Positions 5,662 to 12,364 of a DNA stretch of 14,475 nucleotides are shown piece after piece (the first letter of the stretch is position 1; each line of letters begins with the position of its first letter). The DNA is from JAMLIA01 sp039810005 (GTDB taxonomy: Bacteria > Chloroflexota > Chloroflexia > Thermomicrobiales > CFX8), in the NCBI GenBank assembly GCA_039810005.1, contig JBDHWD010000079.1, positions 1-14,475 on the forward strand. The letters are read 5' to 3'. The translations under genes were made by a program, and so were the position numbers. A model generated the notes under the pieces. The model saw nothing but the letters and a program-made list of their open reading frames with translations, searched no databases and was not told the DNA's origin.

Positions 5662-7299
5662 TTAGCGCGCCGACGCGGTTGTGCCGGGGGCTATCGGCAG
5701 GCGGACCCGGAACGTTGTGCCCTGGCCGGGTGTGCTTTCGACAGCAACGCTGCCGCCCTGTGCTTCGGTAAGCTCCTTCACGATCGACAGACCCAGCCCG
5801 CTGCCGTCGTGCGATCGTTGGCCCTGTTCAATCTGGTAGAAGCGCTCGAAGACCCGGCCCAGTTCCTCGCTGGTCATGCCGATGCCAGTGTCGCTGACAC
5901 GCACTTCAATCGAGCGATCGAGCGCTTCGGCATCGACAACGATCAGGCCGCCCTCCGGCGTGTAACGCAGCGCGTTGTAGAGCAGATTGCCGAGGATCTG
6001 CCGCAGCCGCGTTTCGTCGGCCAGCGCGGGGGGCAATCCGGCTTTCACGACCGACTGGACGCTGACGCGCTGTTGGGACCAGGCGACCGGCTGGATGGCC
6101 CCGACCATCTGTGTAGCCAGCGCCGCGATGTCGACGGCTTCTGGTGACATCGGCAGTGATGTTTCTTCGAGCCGGGCCAGGGTGAACAGGTCGTCAATCA
6201 GGCGGCTCAATGTCGTTGTCTCAGCGTGGACAACCTCCAGCGCCCGTTGTGTCTCCGGATCGAACGGGCCGGATTCGCCCTGCAGCATCTGCTCGACGCG
6301 CCCCTGGATGATGGCGATCGGCGTTCGCAGGTCGTGCGAGACGTTGGCGACGAACGTCTTGCGCTCGCGGTCGGCGCGGTCGAGGTGAGCCAGCATGTCG
6401 TTAAAGCGCTGACCGAGCTGGGCGATTTCGTCCTGACCGGATACGGAAACCTGCTTGGCGCGGTCGCCGGCCACCATCGCCGTCGCAGTCTCGGTCAGGG
6501 CTTCGATTCGTCGTGATACGCGCCGCGCGCGCCAGATGCCGACCGGAATCGCGACCACGAGGGTTGGTATGAGGATCAGCCCGAACAGGAGCGTGTTGGC
6601 GATAGCCAACGTCGCCAGCAGGTCCGGTTGCTGCGCAATGGCCCGCAGTGTTGGCATCGTCGTCAGCGTGCTGCGCGTCGCAACGACGCCCACCAGCCGT
6701 GGGCCATCGAGGATCGGGTACGCGGCGACCGTGACGCTATCGACGGAGTCGACTACATACAGCTCGCCGAAGTCGTTGGTGGTGCCGTTCAGTTCGATGA
6801 TGCGCGCGACGAGGCGATTGGCCAGCTCGGAGGTCGGTGACTCGCCGGCCTCGGGCGAGTTGACCATCCACGACGTATCGGAGGTCGCGACGACTGCGCC
6901 ACTCGGATCGGTGATAAGCGCGCTATCGACGGTCGAGGTGACGCCGATCGATGATGAAGATTCGCGGTTGTTCACCACGCCATCAACGATGTTCTGCAGG
7001 CGCAGCTGGTCGGCGGCAGTCAACGTCGCGTCCCCGTCTGCGAGTCGTTCAACGAGCGGATCGTTGCGCAGCGAGATCGCGACCGACTGCGCAACATCGA
7101 CGGACGAGAAGTCGGTGTAGTTGTTGCTCAGGAAGAGGGTGATCCCGACGACAACGGTGATGACGGCCAGCGTCTCAATGACAATCGCGGTCAACATAAC
7201 GACGAGAATGTGCGACGTGATGAGCTGGATGCTGATGTAGCGGCGGTACAGCCGGAACGGCCAGCCGATCCAGCGGAATGGCGCGAGCAGCGGACTCAT
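5662..7299 (-). CDS. Sensor histidine kinase (two-component system)
   Basis: This is a 545-residue membrane kinase. TM1 lies at about 29-58 and an extracytoplasmic sensor region of about 170 residues at 59-228, with no motif I can name. TM2 is at about 229-256 and a HAMP linker at 257-310. The HisKA dimerisation helix carries the phospho-acceptor His322 in SHDLRTP. The HATPase domain has an N box (NLLYNALRYTP, Asn438/Asn442), G1 (SDTGIGM, 470-475), an F box (VFERFYQ) and G2 (DGSGLGLSIVKEL, 498-510). It phosphorylates the regulator encoded immediately upstream; the ligand is unknown. ATG 7299 is chosen because the longer frame to 7458 runs through the regulator gene, has non-conserved sequence and lacks an intermediate start. 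There is no Shine-Dalgarno before it; a nine-codon ORF overlaps the start by ATGA. The C-terminal layout is PhoR/BaeS-like. Confidence 0.93.
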   Translation of the reverse strand: MSPLLAPFRWIGWPFRLYRRYISIQLITSHILVVMLTAIVIETLAVITVVVGITLFLSNNYTDFSSVDVAQSVAISLRNDPLVERLADGDATLTAADQLRLQNIVDGVVNNRESSSSIGVTSTVDSALITDPSGAVVATSDTSWMVNSPEAGESPTSELANRLVARIIELNGTTNDFGELYVVDSVDSVTVAAYPILDGPRLVGVVATRSTLTTMPTLRAIAQQPDLLATLAIANTLLFGLILIPTLVVAIPVGIWRARRVSRRIEALTETATAMVAGDRAKQVSVSGQDEIAQLGQRFNDMLAHLDRADRERKTFVANVSHDLRTPIAIIQGRVEQMLQGESGPFDPETQRALEVVHAETTTLSRLIDDLFTLARLEETSLPMSPEAVDIAALATQMVGAIQPVAWSQQRVSVQSVVKAGLPPALADETRLRQILGNLLYNALRYTPEGGLIVVDAEALDRSIEVRVSDTGIGMTSEELGRVFERFYQIEQGQRSHDGSGLGLSIVKELTEAQGGSVAVESTPGQGTTFRVRLPIAPGTTASAR

Positions 7300-7325
7300 C
7301 GGTCTGCGGGGAGTGCGCCGGTCAT
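7296..7325 (-). other. Nine-codon relay ORF linking regulator stop to kinase start
   Basis: On the minus strand an ATG at 7325-7323 overlaps the regulator's TGA (7324-7322) as ATGA. It encodes MTGALPADR, and its own TGA (7298-7296) overlaps the kinase ATG (7299-7297), again as ATGA. The kinase has no purine-rich ribosome site of its own, so ribosomes could terminate and re-initiate twice. The overlaps are directly visible. Translation of the mini-ORF is inferred and it may be fortuitous. Confidence 0.35.
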
Positions 7326-8035
7326 GACGAGCCGGCCGACTGATCGTACTTGTAGCCGACACCCCAGAGCGTCGCGACGCGATCCGCCGCTGGTCCCAGC
7401 TTGCGGCGCAAACGCAGGATGTGTGTGTCGACTGTGCGGTCGAAGCCGGCGAAGTCATCGCCCCAGAGGCGGTCCAGCAGATAATCGCGGCTGAACGCGC
7501 GGCCAGGGTTCGAGGCCAGCAGATACAGTAGATCGAACTCGCGAGCGGTCAGGCCCACGTGGACGTCATCGACGCGTACCTCGCGGCTGGTCGGATCGAT
7601 CCACAGCCCGCCATCGTCGATCACGCGCTGGTTGCTGCCGTCGACACGTGAGTGGGCGCGCATCATATCGACGCGGCGCAGCATCGCGCTGACGCGGGCC
7701 TGCAGCTCGCGAACGGAGAACGGCTTGGTCAGGTAGTCGTCAGCGCCGAGCTCCAGGCCGAGCACGCGATCCAGCTCGGTCGACTTGGCGGTCAGCATCA
7801 GGATCGGCGTGATGTGCTGCTGGCGGAAGCGGCGGGTGATTTCCAGCCCGTTGACCCCCGGCAACATCAGGTCGAGAACGATCAGGTCGGGAGTTGGGCG
7901 GCCGGAATCGAGCAGGCGATCCAGCGCGGCGTTGCCGTCGTAGAGCGCCTCAATCTCGTGGCCCTCCTCGCGCAACGCGCTACTGATGATCGCCGCGATC
8001 TCGCGTTCGTCCTCAACAATGACGATATGTGCCAT
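7322..8035 (-). CDS. OmpR/PhoB-family response regulator
   Basis: This 237-residue cytosolic transcription factor has a receiver domain (1-120) with the acidic pair Glu9/Asp10 and phospho-acceptor Asp55 in LIVLDLMLPG. Thr82 and Lys104 (in LTKPFS) complete the switch. A winged-helix DNA-binding domain follows (about 135-231) with LTAREFDLLYLLASNPGRAFSRDYLLDRLWG, RTVDTHILRLRRKL and the closing WGVGYKY. This is the full OmpR/PhoB layout, which usually binds direct repeats of about 11 bp spacing. Such repeats occur at 8431-8468. The ATG at 8035 (MAHIVIVEDE) matches the family N-terminus and has GGGGGA just upstream. The upstream extension to 8110 is not conserved-looking. It is co-oriented with the kinase, linked by ATGA overlaps, and follows the 77-aa gene by 55 bases. 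Confidence 0.95.
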   Translation of the reverse strand: MAHIVIVEDEREIAAIISSALREEGHEIEALYDGNAALDRLLDSGRPTPDLIVLDLMLPGVNGLEITRRFRQQHITPILMLTAKSTELDRVLGLELGADDYLTKPFSVRELQARVSAMLRRVDMMRAHSRVDGSNQRVIDDGGLWIDPTSREVRVDDVHVGLTAREFDLLYLLASNPGRAFSRDYLLDRLWGDDFAGFDRTVDTHILRLRRKLGPAADRVATLWGVGYKYDQSAGSS

Positions 8036-8041
8036 GGTCCC

Positions 8042-8083
8042 CCGGAGGCGGTCTGCGTCAGCCTCGTTGACGCTCGCCTCCGG
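8042..8083 (-). promoter_or_regulatory. Nested inverted repeat before the response regulator gene
   Basis: CCGGAGGCG (8042-8050) is the perfect inverse of CGCCTCCGG (8075-8083). Nested inside, GCGTCA (8055-8060) is the inverse of TGACGC (8068-8073). On the minus strand the distal arm runs straight into the GGGGGA ribosome site six to seven bases before the regulator ATG. A TATACT -10-like hexamer (minus strand, 8089-8084) lies just outside the repeat with no clear -35. It may be a translation-controlling hairpin, an operator, or a weak terminator after the 77-aa gene. Confidence 0.45.
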
Positions 8084-8090
8084 AGTATAG

Positions 8091-8324
8091 CTAGTGGCGC
8101 TGAGCAGCATGGCCGTAATGTCCCCGCGTGAGCTTGCGCTCTTCCTCTATCAGCAGCTCCGGGGCGGCTGCGCCGAGTAGCAGAATGCGGCCAACTTCGG
8201 AGAGCGTGTGCAGGGCACGGCTGGCTGCGCTTCGTTGCGCGCCCATCGTCGGTCGTCCAGCGCCGGTCGCGTTGCCCGCGACGTTGCCGGCGGTTCCGGT
8301 CAGCATCATCGACTGATTCGCCAT
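8091..8324 (-). CDS. Small 77-residue protein of unknown function
   Basis: I do not recognise this protein. It starts at ATG 8324 behind a near-perfect Shine-Dalgarno (GTGGAGG on the minus strand, plus-strand 8331-8337, six-base spacing). That is the main reason to believe it is real and to prefer this start over the longer frame to 8378. Residues 1-35 are rich in Gly, Ala, Thr, Asn and Met (MANQSMMLTGTAGNVAGNAT...). Residues 36-65 could form an amphipathic helix (ALHTLSEVGRILLL then PELLIEEERKL), and the C-terminus is His/Arg-rich (RGHYGHAAQRH). There is no cysteine, clear signal peptide or TM helix. It is the first gene of the minus-strand unit with the response regulator and kinase and lies downstream of Pho-box-like repeats, so it may be a target or accessory of that two-component system. 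Confidence 0.6.
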   Translation of the reverse strand: MANQSMMLTGTAGNVAGNATGAGRPTMGAQRSAASRALHTLSEVGRILLLGAAAPELLIEEERKLTRGHYGHAAQRH

Positions 8325-8430
8325 GTCCTGCCTCCACGTCATTGTGGTGGTGCCGGTCGATCGTCGTCCGGCTTCCATTCGTTTACATGCCTATCGTAGA
8401 AGCAGATTGCGGCGCCGATATGGCGCAGTT

Positions 8431-8468
8431 GTGACAAAACGGTGACATGCAATGTCGCGATGGTGACA
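8431..8468 (-). promoter_or_regulatory. Pho-box-like direct repeats upstream of the two-component unit
   Basis: The hexamer GTGACA (plus strand) occurs at 8431, 8442 and 8463, that is with 11- and 21-base steps. On the minus strand, the direction of the downstream genes, it reads ATGTCAC-CGTT-TTGTCAC. This has the 7+4+7 layout of the Enterobacterial PhoB box (CTGTCAT-N4-CTGTCAT). OmpR-family regulators bind such same-face repeats, so the regulator at 7322-8035 may bind here and autoregulate its unit. I see no convincing -10 element after it. Confidence 0.5.
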
Positions 8469-8472
8469 AAGG

Positions 8473-8503
8473 GAACCGGCGGTTGTGGGGGAACCGCCGG
8501 TTC
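8473..8503 (-). terminator. Perfect 12-bp hairpin after the ABC operon
   Basis: GAACCGGCGGTT (8473-8484) and AACCGCCGGTTC (8492-8503) are perfect inverted repeats around a seven-base loop. The hairpin starts 40 bases after the permease stop (8544-8546). It separates the ABC operon from the Pho-box-like repeats of the next unit, so termination of the ABC transcript is the likely role. Only a short T-run (CCCTTTG) follows on the minus strand. Confidence 0.65.
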
Positions 8504-8543
8504 AATAGGGGAAGGGGTATGGGGTTTAGGGGAATCTGTTGAA

Positions 8544-9458
8544 TCAGCCTCCGGACGAGACGTCCCGGCGACGGAAGATCCAGAAGCTCGCTGCGATCAT
8601 CGCGACCGTGTAGGCGGTCAGCAGCGCCGCCGCGCGCCACGGATCAGGTAAACCATCGCTCGACCAGGTGCGCTCGCCGATGTAGTTCAGTTCGCTGATC
8701 GCATTCATATTCGGTGAGAGCAAGAAGTTGGAGATCGTCTCTCCGACATTGCCCATCAGGCCGAGCAGGCCGACGGCAATGCCTTCGAACACCATGAATC
8801 CGATCCCGACCGCAATACCGGCCGCCAGTGAGCGGCTGAACACAGTGACGGTGAAGGCCAGCACGGCCGAGACGAACAGGATGAAGATCGTACGGACGAA
8901 CATCAGCAGCAGGTCGATGGCGGTACTGCCGTTCAGCCAGCTCATGTCGACCGTGTGACCGCCGAAGATGGCGATGCCGACCGACGTGACGGTGAAGGCG
9001 ATAAAGCCGACGAGCGTCAGCGCGATTGTCACCAGCGCGACCGTCACCAGCTTGGATGCGATCAGCCGCGCACGCGGGACACCGGAGCCGACCAGCACGC
9101 GGATCGTGCCCCAGCTGTATTCCGAGCCGATAATCGCGGCCGAGATCACGACAAGCAGAATGGCACCAATGCCGCCGATGATGCTGAATCCGTCTTGGAA
9201 GACGCCCGGGAACAGGAAGCTCTGGATGTCGTCTTCAAGCGAGACACCCGGCGGCCGCTCGGACACACGGGTGGCGATGTAGCCAATCGCCATCAGGCCC
9301 GAGAGCAGCGCGGCCATGATGCCGAAGATGACGAACGTCATCGGGCGGTAGCGCAGCTTACGGAGCTCCATCCGCACCAGATCACGGAAGCTTGGCTGCC
9401 CGGCCGGAATCGTCGTCGCAGGAGTCGCGGGCGCAGCAGTCAGATTCGTCGCGGTCAT
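8544..9458 (-). CDS. ABC-2 type transporter permease
   Basis: This 304-residue integral membrane subunit pairs with the ATPase encoded just upstream. An Ala/Thr/Pro-rich N-terminus leads to a basic amphipathic start (FRDLVRMELRKLRYRP). Six predicted TM segments follow at about 41-62, 93-112, 135-163, 181-205, 211-233 and 275-295. The loop IGSEYSWGTIRVLVGSGVPRARLIASKL (about 110-137) is the family's typical cytoplasmic coupling segment. The layout matches the BcrB/NatB-like ABC-2 exporters. Its ATG overlaps the ATPase TGA as ATGA (9455-9458), and AGGAGGTG stands before the start, so the two are translationally coupled. Substrate unknown; antibiotic, peptide or lipid export are the usual roles of this type. 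Confidence 0.88.
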   Translation of the reverse strand: MTATNLTAAPATPATTIPAGQPSFRDLVRMELRKLRYRPMTFVIFGIMAALLSGLMAIGYIATRVSERPPGVSLEDDIQSFLFPGVFQDGFSIIGGIGAILLVVISAAIIGSEYSWGTIRVLVGSGVPRARLIASKLVTVALVTIALTLVGFIAFTVTSVGIAIFGGHTVDMSWLNGSTAIDLLLMFVRTIFILFVSAVLAFTVTVFSRSLAAGIAVGIGFMVFEGIAVGLLGLMGNVGETISNFLLSPNMNAISELNYIGERTWSSDGLPDPWRAAALLTAYTVAMIAASFWIFRRRDVSSGG

Positions 9459-10447
9459 GCTGGCACCTCCTGCTCCGCGTTGTTCGTCAGATCGAGGAAC
9501 GCCTCTTCGAGTGAGTGCTGGATCGTGTGCAGCTCCTCAACGCCGATGCCGGCATTGACGAGCGCCGCATTGATTTCGGCGGGTCGCAGCCCCTCAGCGC
9601 TGATCATCAGCTCGTTGTCGTCGATCACAATGTCAGCGCCCTGCAGCAGCCCACGGACAATGCCTGCGGCACGCTCCGGCGCGTCGACGCGGACGAGAAG
9701 TCGTGGCTCGCTGTTGACCATTTCGTCCACCCAGCCTTCGGCGATCAGCTTGCCGCGCTGGATGATCGTGACGCGGTCGCAGACCTGCTCAATCTCATTC
9801 AGCAGGTGGCTGGAAATGAAGATGGTCTTGCCTTCGCTGGCCAGTTGCAGGATGAGATGGCGAACTTCCGCCATGCCGGCTGGGTCGAGGCCGTTCGTTG
9901 GCTCGTCCAGCACCAGCAGCTCCGGGTCGTGCAGGAGCGTCCAGCCGATGCCGAGGCGCTGCTTCATGCCGAGCGAATATTCTGAGTACTTGCGATTGGC
10001 CGCGCCACTGAGGCCGACGATCTCGATGACCTCGTCAATGCGCTTGTCGGTCACACCCGGACGCAGATCGGCGAGCACTCGCAGGTTGCGACGCCCGGAC
10101 AGGTAGGGATAGAACGCCGGCGACTCGATGATCGCGCCGACGCGCGGCAATGTCTCGTCGCGCTCATCCAGGCTCTTGCCGAACAGCCCGATCGATCCCG
10201 AGCTGGGGGCAACCAGGCCGAGCAGCATACCGATGGTTGTGCTCTTGCCCGACCCGTTCGGCCCGAGGAAGCCATAGATCTCGCCGCGTCGCACCTCGAA
10301 GCTCACGTCATCGACAGCGGTGACAGCGCCGTAGCGCTTGGTCAGGTGATCGGCGCGGATGATCGGCTCGGCCGAGCGCTCGCGCCGCCGCTTGTTGCGC
10401 CGGACTGGCCGGCCATTTGTGCGTGGTGTGGTGATCTGCGCACTCAC
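9455..10447 (-). CDS. ABC transporter ATP-binding protein (BcrA-like)
   Basis: The 330-residue cytosolic ATPase energises the permease at 8544-9458. After a basic N-terminus (about 1-27) the nucleotide-binding domain shows Walker A GPNGSGKST (62-70). A glutamate replaces the usual Q-loop glutamine (Glu108 in AIIESPAFYPYLSG). The signature is YSLGMKQRLGI (about 157-167), with Walker B LLVLDEPTNGLDP and the H-loop SSHLL (His214). A C-terminal domain of about 90 residues ends in LEEAFLDLT, as in drug/peptide exporters of the BcrA group. The E-loop is described for lantibiotic-immunity LanF proteins and is also common in BcrA-like proteins. I chose GTG 10447 because GAGGGGG (plus-strand 10455-10461) stands eight bases before it. 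GTG 10456 would touch that site. It is divergent from the MFS gene. Confidence 0.92.
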   Translation of the reverse strand: MSAQITTPRTNGRPVRRNKRRRERSAEPIIRADHLTKRYGAVTAVDDVSFEVRRGEIYGFLGPNGSGKSTTIGMLLGLVAPSSGSIGLFGKSLDERDETLPRVGAIIESPAFYPYLSGRRNLRVLADLRPGVTDKRIDEVIEIVGLSGAANRKYSEYSLGMKQRLGIGWTLLHDPELLVLDEPTNGLDPAGMAEVRHLILQLASEGKTIFISSHLLNEIEQVCDRVTIIQRGKLIAEGWVDEMVNSEPRLLVRVDAPERAAGIVRGLLQGADIVIDDNELMISAEGLRPAEINAALVNAGIGVEELHTIQHSLEEAFLDLTNNAEQEVPA

Positions 10448-10539
10448 CGTAGACACCCCCTCAACGGTTCGTTCGTTGTCGGCGCCGTTGCCGACATCCT
10501 TATTCTGCGAGACACCAATGGACTGCGTGTTACAGGGTT

Positions 10540-10557
10540 GTGACGTTTCTGTGAACT
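10540..10557 (-). promoter_or_regulatory. Pho-box-like direct repeat before the ABC operon
   Basis: On the plus strand GTGAC (10540-10544) and GTGAA (10551-10555) begin 11 bases apart. On the minus strand this reads GTTCACA-GAAA-CGTCACA, the same 7+4+7 layout as at 8431-8448 and close to actinobacterial PHO boxes (GTTCACC repeats). A TGTAAC hexamer (10534-10529, minus) downstream could be a -10. This makes the ABC operon a candidate target of the neighbouring OmpR-type regulator. Confidence 0.35.
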
Positions 10558-10570
10558 GTTCCGCGATGGC

Positions 10571-10587
10571 GACACTCGGCCAGTGTC
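10571..10587. promoter_or_regulatory. Palindromic operator candidate in the ABC-MFS divergent region
   Basis: GACACT-CGGCC-AGTGTC is a perfect 6-5-6 inverted repeat midway between the divergent ABC (start 10447) and MFS (start 10689) genes. A second palindrome, AGGTC-T-GACCT, follows at 10588-10598. Dimeric repressors of the TetR or MarR type often bind sites of this shape near exporter genes, but no such repressor gene is in the window. Confidence 0.35.
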
Positions 10588-10606
10588 AGGTCTGACCTTC
10601 TGGACA

Positions 10607-10635
10607 GTCACATCGGCGGGCGCGCTCAGTATCGT
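10607..10635 (+). promoter_or_regulatory. Weak candidate promoter of the MFS exporter
   Basis: GTCACA (10607-10612) and TATCGT (10630-10635) are 17 bases apart, and each matches sigma70-type consensus at four of six positions. Transcription would start near 10642, about 47 bases before the ATG. The sequence GTGACAAAGG (10645-10654) just downstream is identical to bases 8463-8472 in the other regulatory region. Confidence 0.3.
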
Positions 10636-10688
10636 TAGCCGCCTGTGACAAAGGTGTCGCGGGAGTCGCTCATCGAACGGAGCCGCCT

Positions 10689-12338
10689 ATGCCAGGCATG
10701 ACGAAATTAACCGGTCGGATTAACGAGCAGAACGCGCGCTGGTATGCGCTGGTCGCGTCCTGCTTTGCATTGTTCATGGCGATTCTCGATAACCTGGTTG
10801 TGAACGTCGCGCTGCCGACGATCTCGAAGGATCTCGAAGCGACGACGACACAGCTCCAGTGGATCGTGTCTGCCTACATCCTGGTGTTCGCATCCCTGCA
10901 GATCACCGCTGGTGGACTCGGCGACCGGCTCGGCCGCAAGCGCTTCTTCATGGCGGGCATCGCGCTGTTCACCGCAACGTCGCTGCTGGCTGCCTTTTCG
11001 CAAAACGTCGAGATGCTGATCCTGGCGCGTGCGTTACAGGGTCTTGGCGCGGCGTTCATTCTGCCGCTCTCGCTGTCGATCATCTCCGAGGCGTTCCCGC
11101 CGGAAGAACGCGGGAAGGCGCTCGGCATCTGGTCGGCAATCTCCGTCTCCGGTCTGGCGCTCGGCCCGGTCGTCGGCGGCCTGCTCGTGCAATACGCGAG
11201 CTGGCACTGGATCTTCCTCGTCAACATCCCGATCGGCATCGTGGCGTTGCTCGTCAGCTCGGCGGTCATCCGCGAGACGCGCGACACGTCCGGCACGGTC
11301 GCAACCGACATCCCCGGCACCATTCTGGTCACCGGTGCGATCGCGTCCCTGACCTGGTCGCTGATCGAGGCCGGTAACCGTGGCTGGGGTGATTCGCTGA
11401 TCGTCGGCGCGCTGGCGCTGGCGGCGGTGCTGTTCGTCTCGTTCGTCCTCGTTGAGCTGCGCACAGAGCGCCCAATGGTGCCGATGCGCTTCTTCCGCTC
11501 GTCGACGTTCACCGGCGCGAACCTCGTCGCCTTCGCCGTCTCATTCCTGATCGCCGGTATCGCGTTCTTCGGCACGCTCTACCTGCAGAACATCCACGGC
11601 TTCTCGCCGGTGCGTTCGGGTCTGGCGCTGTTGCCGATGGTCGCGGTGATGATGGTCGCCTCGCCAATCTCCGGCATGATGGTCAGCCGCATCGGCGCGT
11701 CGAAGCTCCTGGCGGCCGGGATGGTCATCGCCGGCATCGGCACGCTGCTGTTCATGCGTGCCAATGTGCATGGCACCTATCTCGACATTCTGCCGTCCTA
11801 CCTGGTCATGGGCCTGGGCATGTCGCTCATCTTCGCTCCGATGACGACTGCAGTACTCAACAGCGTCGAGGCCGGCAAGAGCGGCGTCGCGTCAGCCGTC
11901 AACGGTGCAATCCGCGAGATCGGCAACGCGTTCGGTGTCGCGCTGCTCGGTACGGTCATGAACCGCGCCTACCAGAACTACTTCAGCAGCGATGCCCAGG
12001 TGCGTGCGCTGCGTGACAGCCCGGACGGCGGCCCGCTGAAGCCGGTTCTGGATATCCTCGGCGCGGGCATGAGCTACGGAGGGCGGGTGATCCAGGATCA
12101 GACGCTCTTTCCGGGCGTCCCGGCTGACGTCACCTCGATGCTGCGTGAGGTGTCCAGCAACGCCTTCATGGTCGGGATGGATCGCGCGATCGTCGTCTCG
12201 GTGGCGGTCATCATGGTCGCGGCAGTCGTTGCCTGGAAGCTGATCAACGACGAAGTCGTTGCGGCGCACCCGGTCAGCGAGCACGCGGCATTCCCGGTCG
12301 AGGTCGAAGCCATTCCGGTTCCGGACAGCGGCGACTGA
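10689..12338 (+). CDS. MFS drug exporter, DHA2 (14-TM, EmrB/QacA) family
   Basis: This 549-residue inner-membrane transporter probably exports drugs or other amphipathic compounds by proton antiport. The N-terminal TM1 carries the DHA2 motif LDNLVVNVALPTI (33-45) with the membrane-embedded Asp34. Motif A GGLGDRLGRKR (75-85) lies between TM2 and TM3. Motif C SGLALGPVVGG (154-164), the antiporter signature, is in TM5. Hydrophobic segments continue to a count of about 14. A long non-membrane loop (from about 426 to 500) precedes the last TM (AIVVSVAVIMVAAVVAWKLI), as is typical for this family. ATG 10689 follows GGAG (10679-10682) with six-base spacing. The gene is divergent from the ABC exporter, sharing a 241-base regulatory region, and ends at a strong terminator. 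Substrate cannot be told. Confidence 0.92.
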   Translation: MPGMTKLTGRINEQNARWYALVASCFALFMAILDNLVVNVALPTISKDLEATTTQLQWIVSAYILVFASLQITAGGLGDRLGRKRFFMAGIALFTATSLLAAFSQNVEMLILARALQGLGAAFILPLSLSIISEAFPPEERGKALGIWSAISVSGLALGPVVGGLLVQYASWHWIFLVNIPIGIVALLVSSAVIRETRDTSGTVATDIPGTILVTGAIASLTWSLIEAGNRGWGDSLIVGALALAAVLFVSFVLVELRTERPMVPMRFFRSSTFTGANLVAFAVSFLIAGIAFFGTLYLQNIHGFSPVRSGLALLPMVAVMMVASPISGMMVSRIGASKLLAAGMVIAGIGTLLFMRANVHGTYLDILPSYLVMGLGMSLIFAPMTTAVLNSVEAGKSGVASAVNGAIREIGNAFGVALLGTVMNRAYQNYFSSDAQVRALRDSPDGGPLKPVLDILGAGMSYGGRVIQDQTLFPGVPADVTSMLREVSSNAFMVGMDRAIVVSVAVIMVAAVVAWKLINDEVVAAHPVSEHAAFPVEVEAIPVPDSGD

Positions 12339-12364
12339 CCTCACGATCAATCAGCCCCACACGC

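Noticed and set aside
7300..7458. N-terminal extension of the kinase to a start at 7458
   Set aside because: It overlaps the conserved C-terminal winged helix of the regulator, and the extra 53 residues look like out-of-frame coding sequence.
8036..8110. N-terminal extension of the response regulator to 8110
   Set aside because: OmpR-family receivers start at the MAHIVIVEDE segment, and the extension would read through the nested inverted repeat.
8424..8470. A full sigma70-type promoter overlapping the Pho-box-like repeats
   Set aside because: TTGTCA hexamers (minus strand) resemble a -35 element, but no acceptable -10 lies 16-18 bases downstream, so only the repeats are reported.
8955..10106. 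383-residue plus-strand open frame opposite the ABC genes
   Set aside because: It is an antisense shadow of the ATPase and permease. Its composition is Arg/Ser/Asp/His-rich low complexity with no domain, and both opposite genes have clear motifs and ribosome sites.
10874..11575. 233-residue minus-strand frame opposite the MFS gene
   Set aside because: It is antisense to conserved MFS motifs, with a product that has no domain and no ribosome site.
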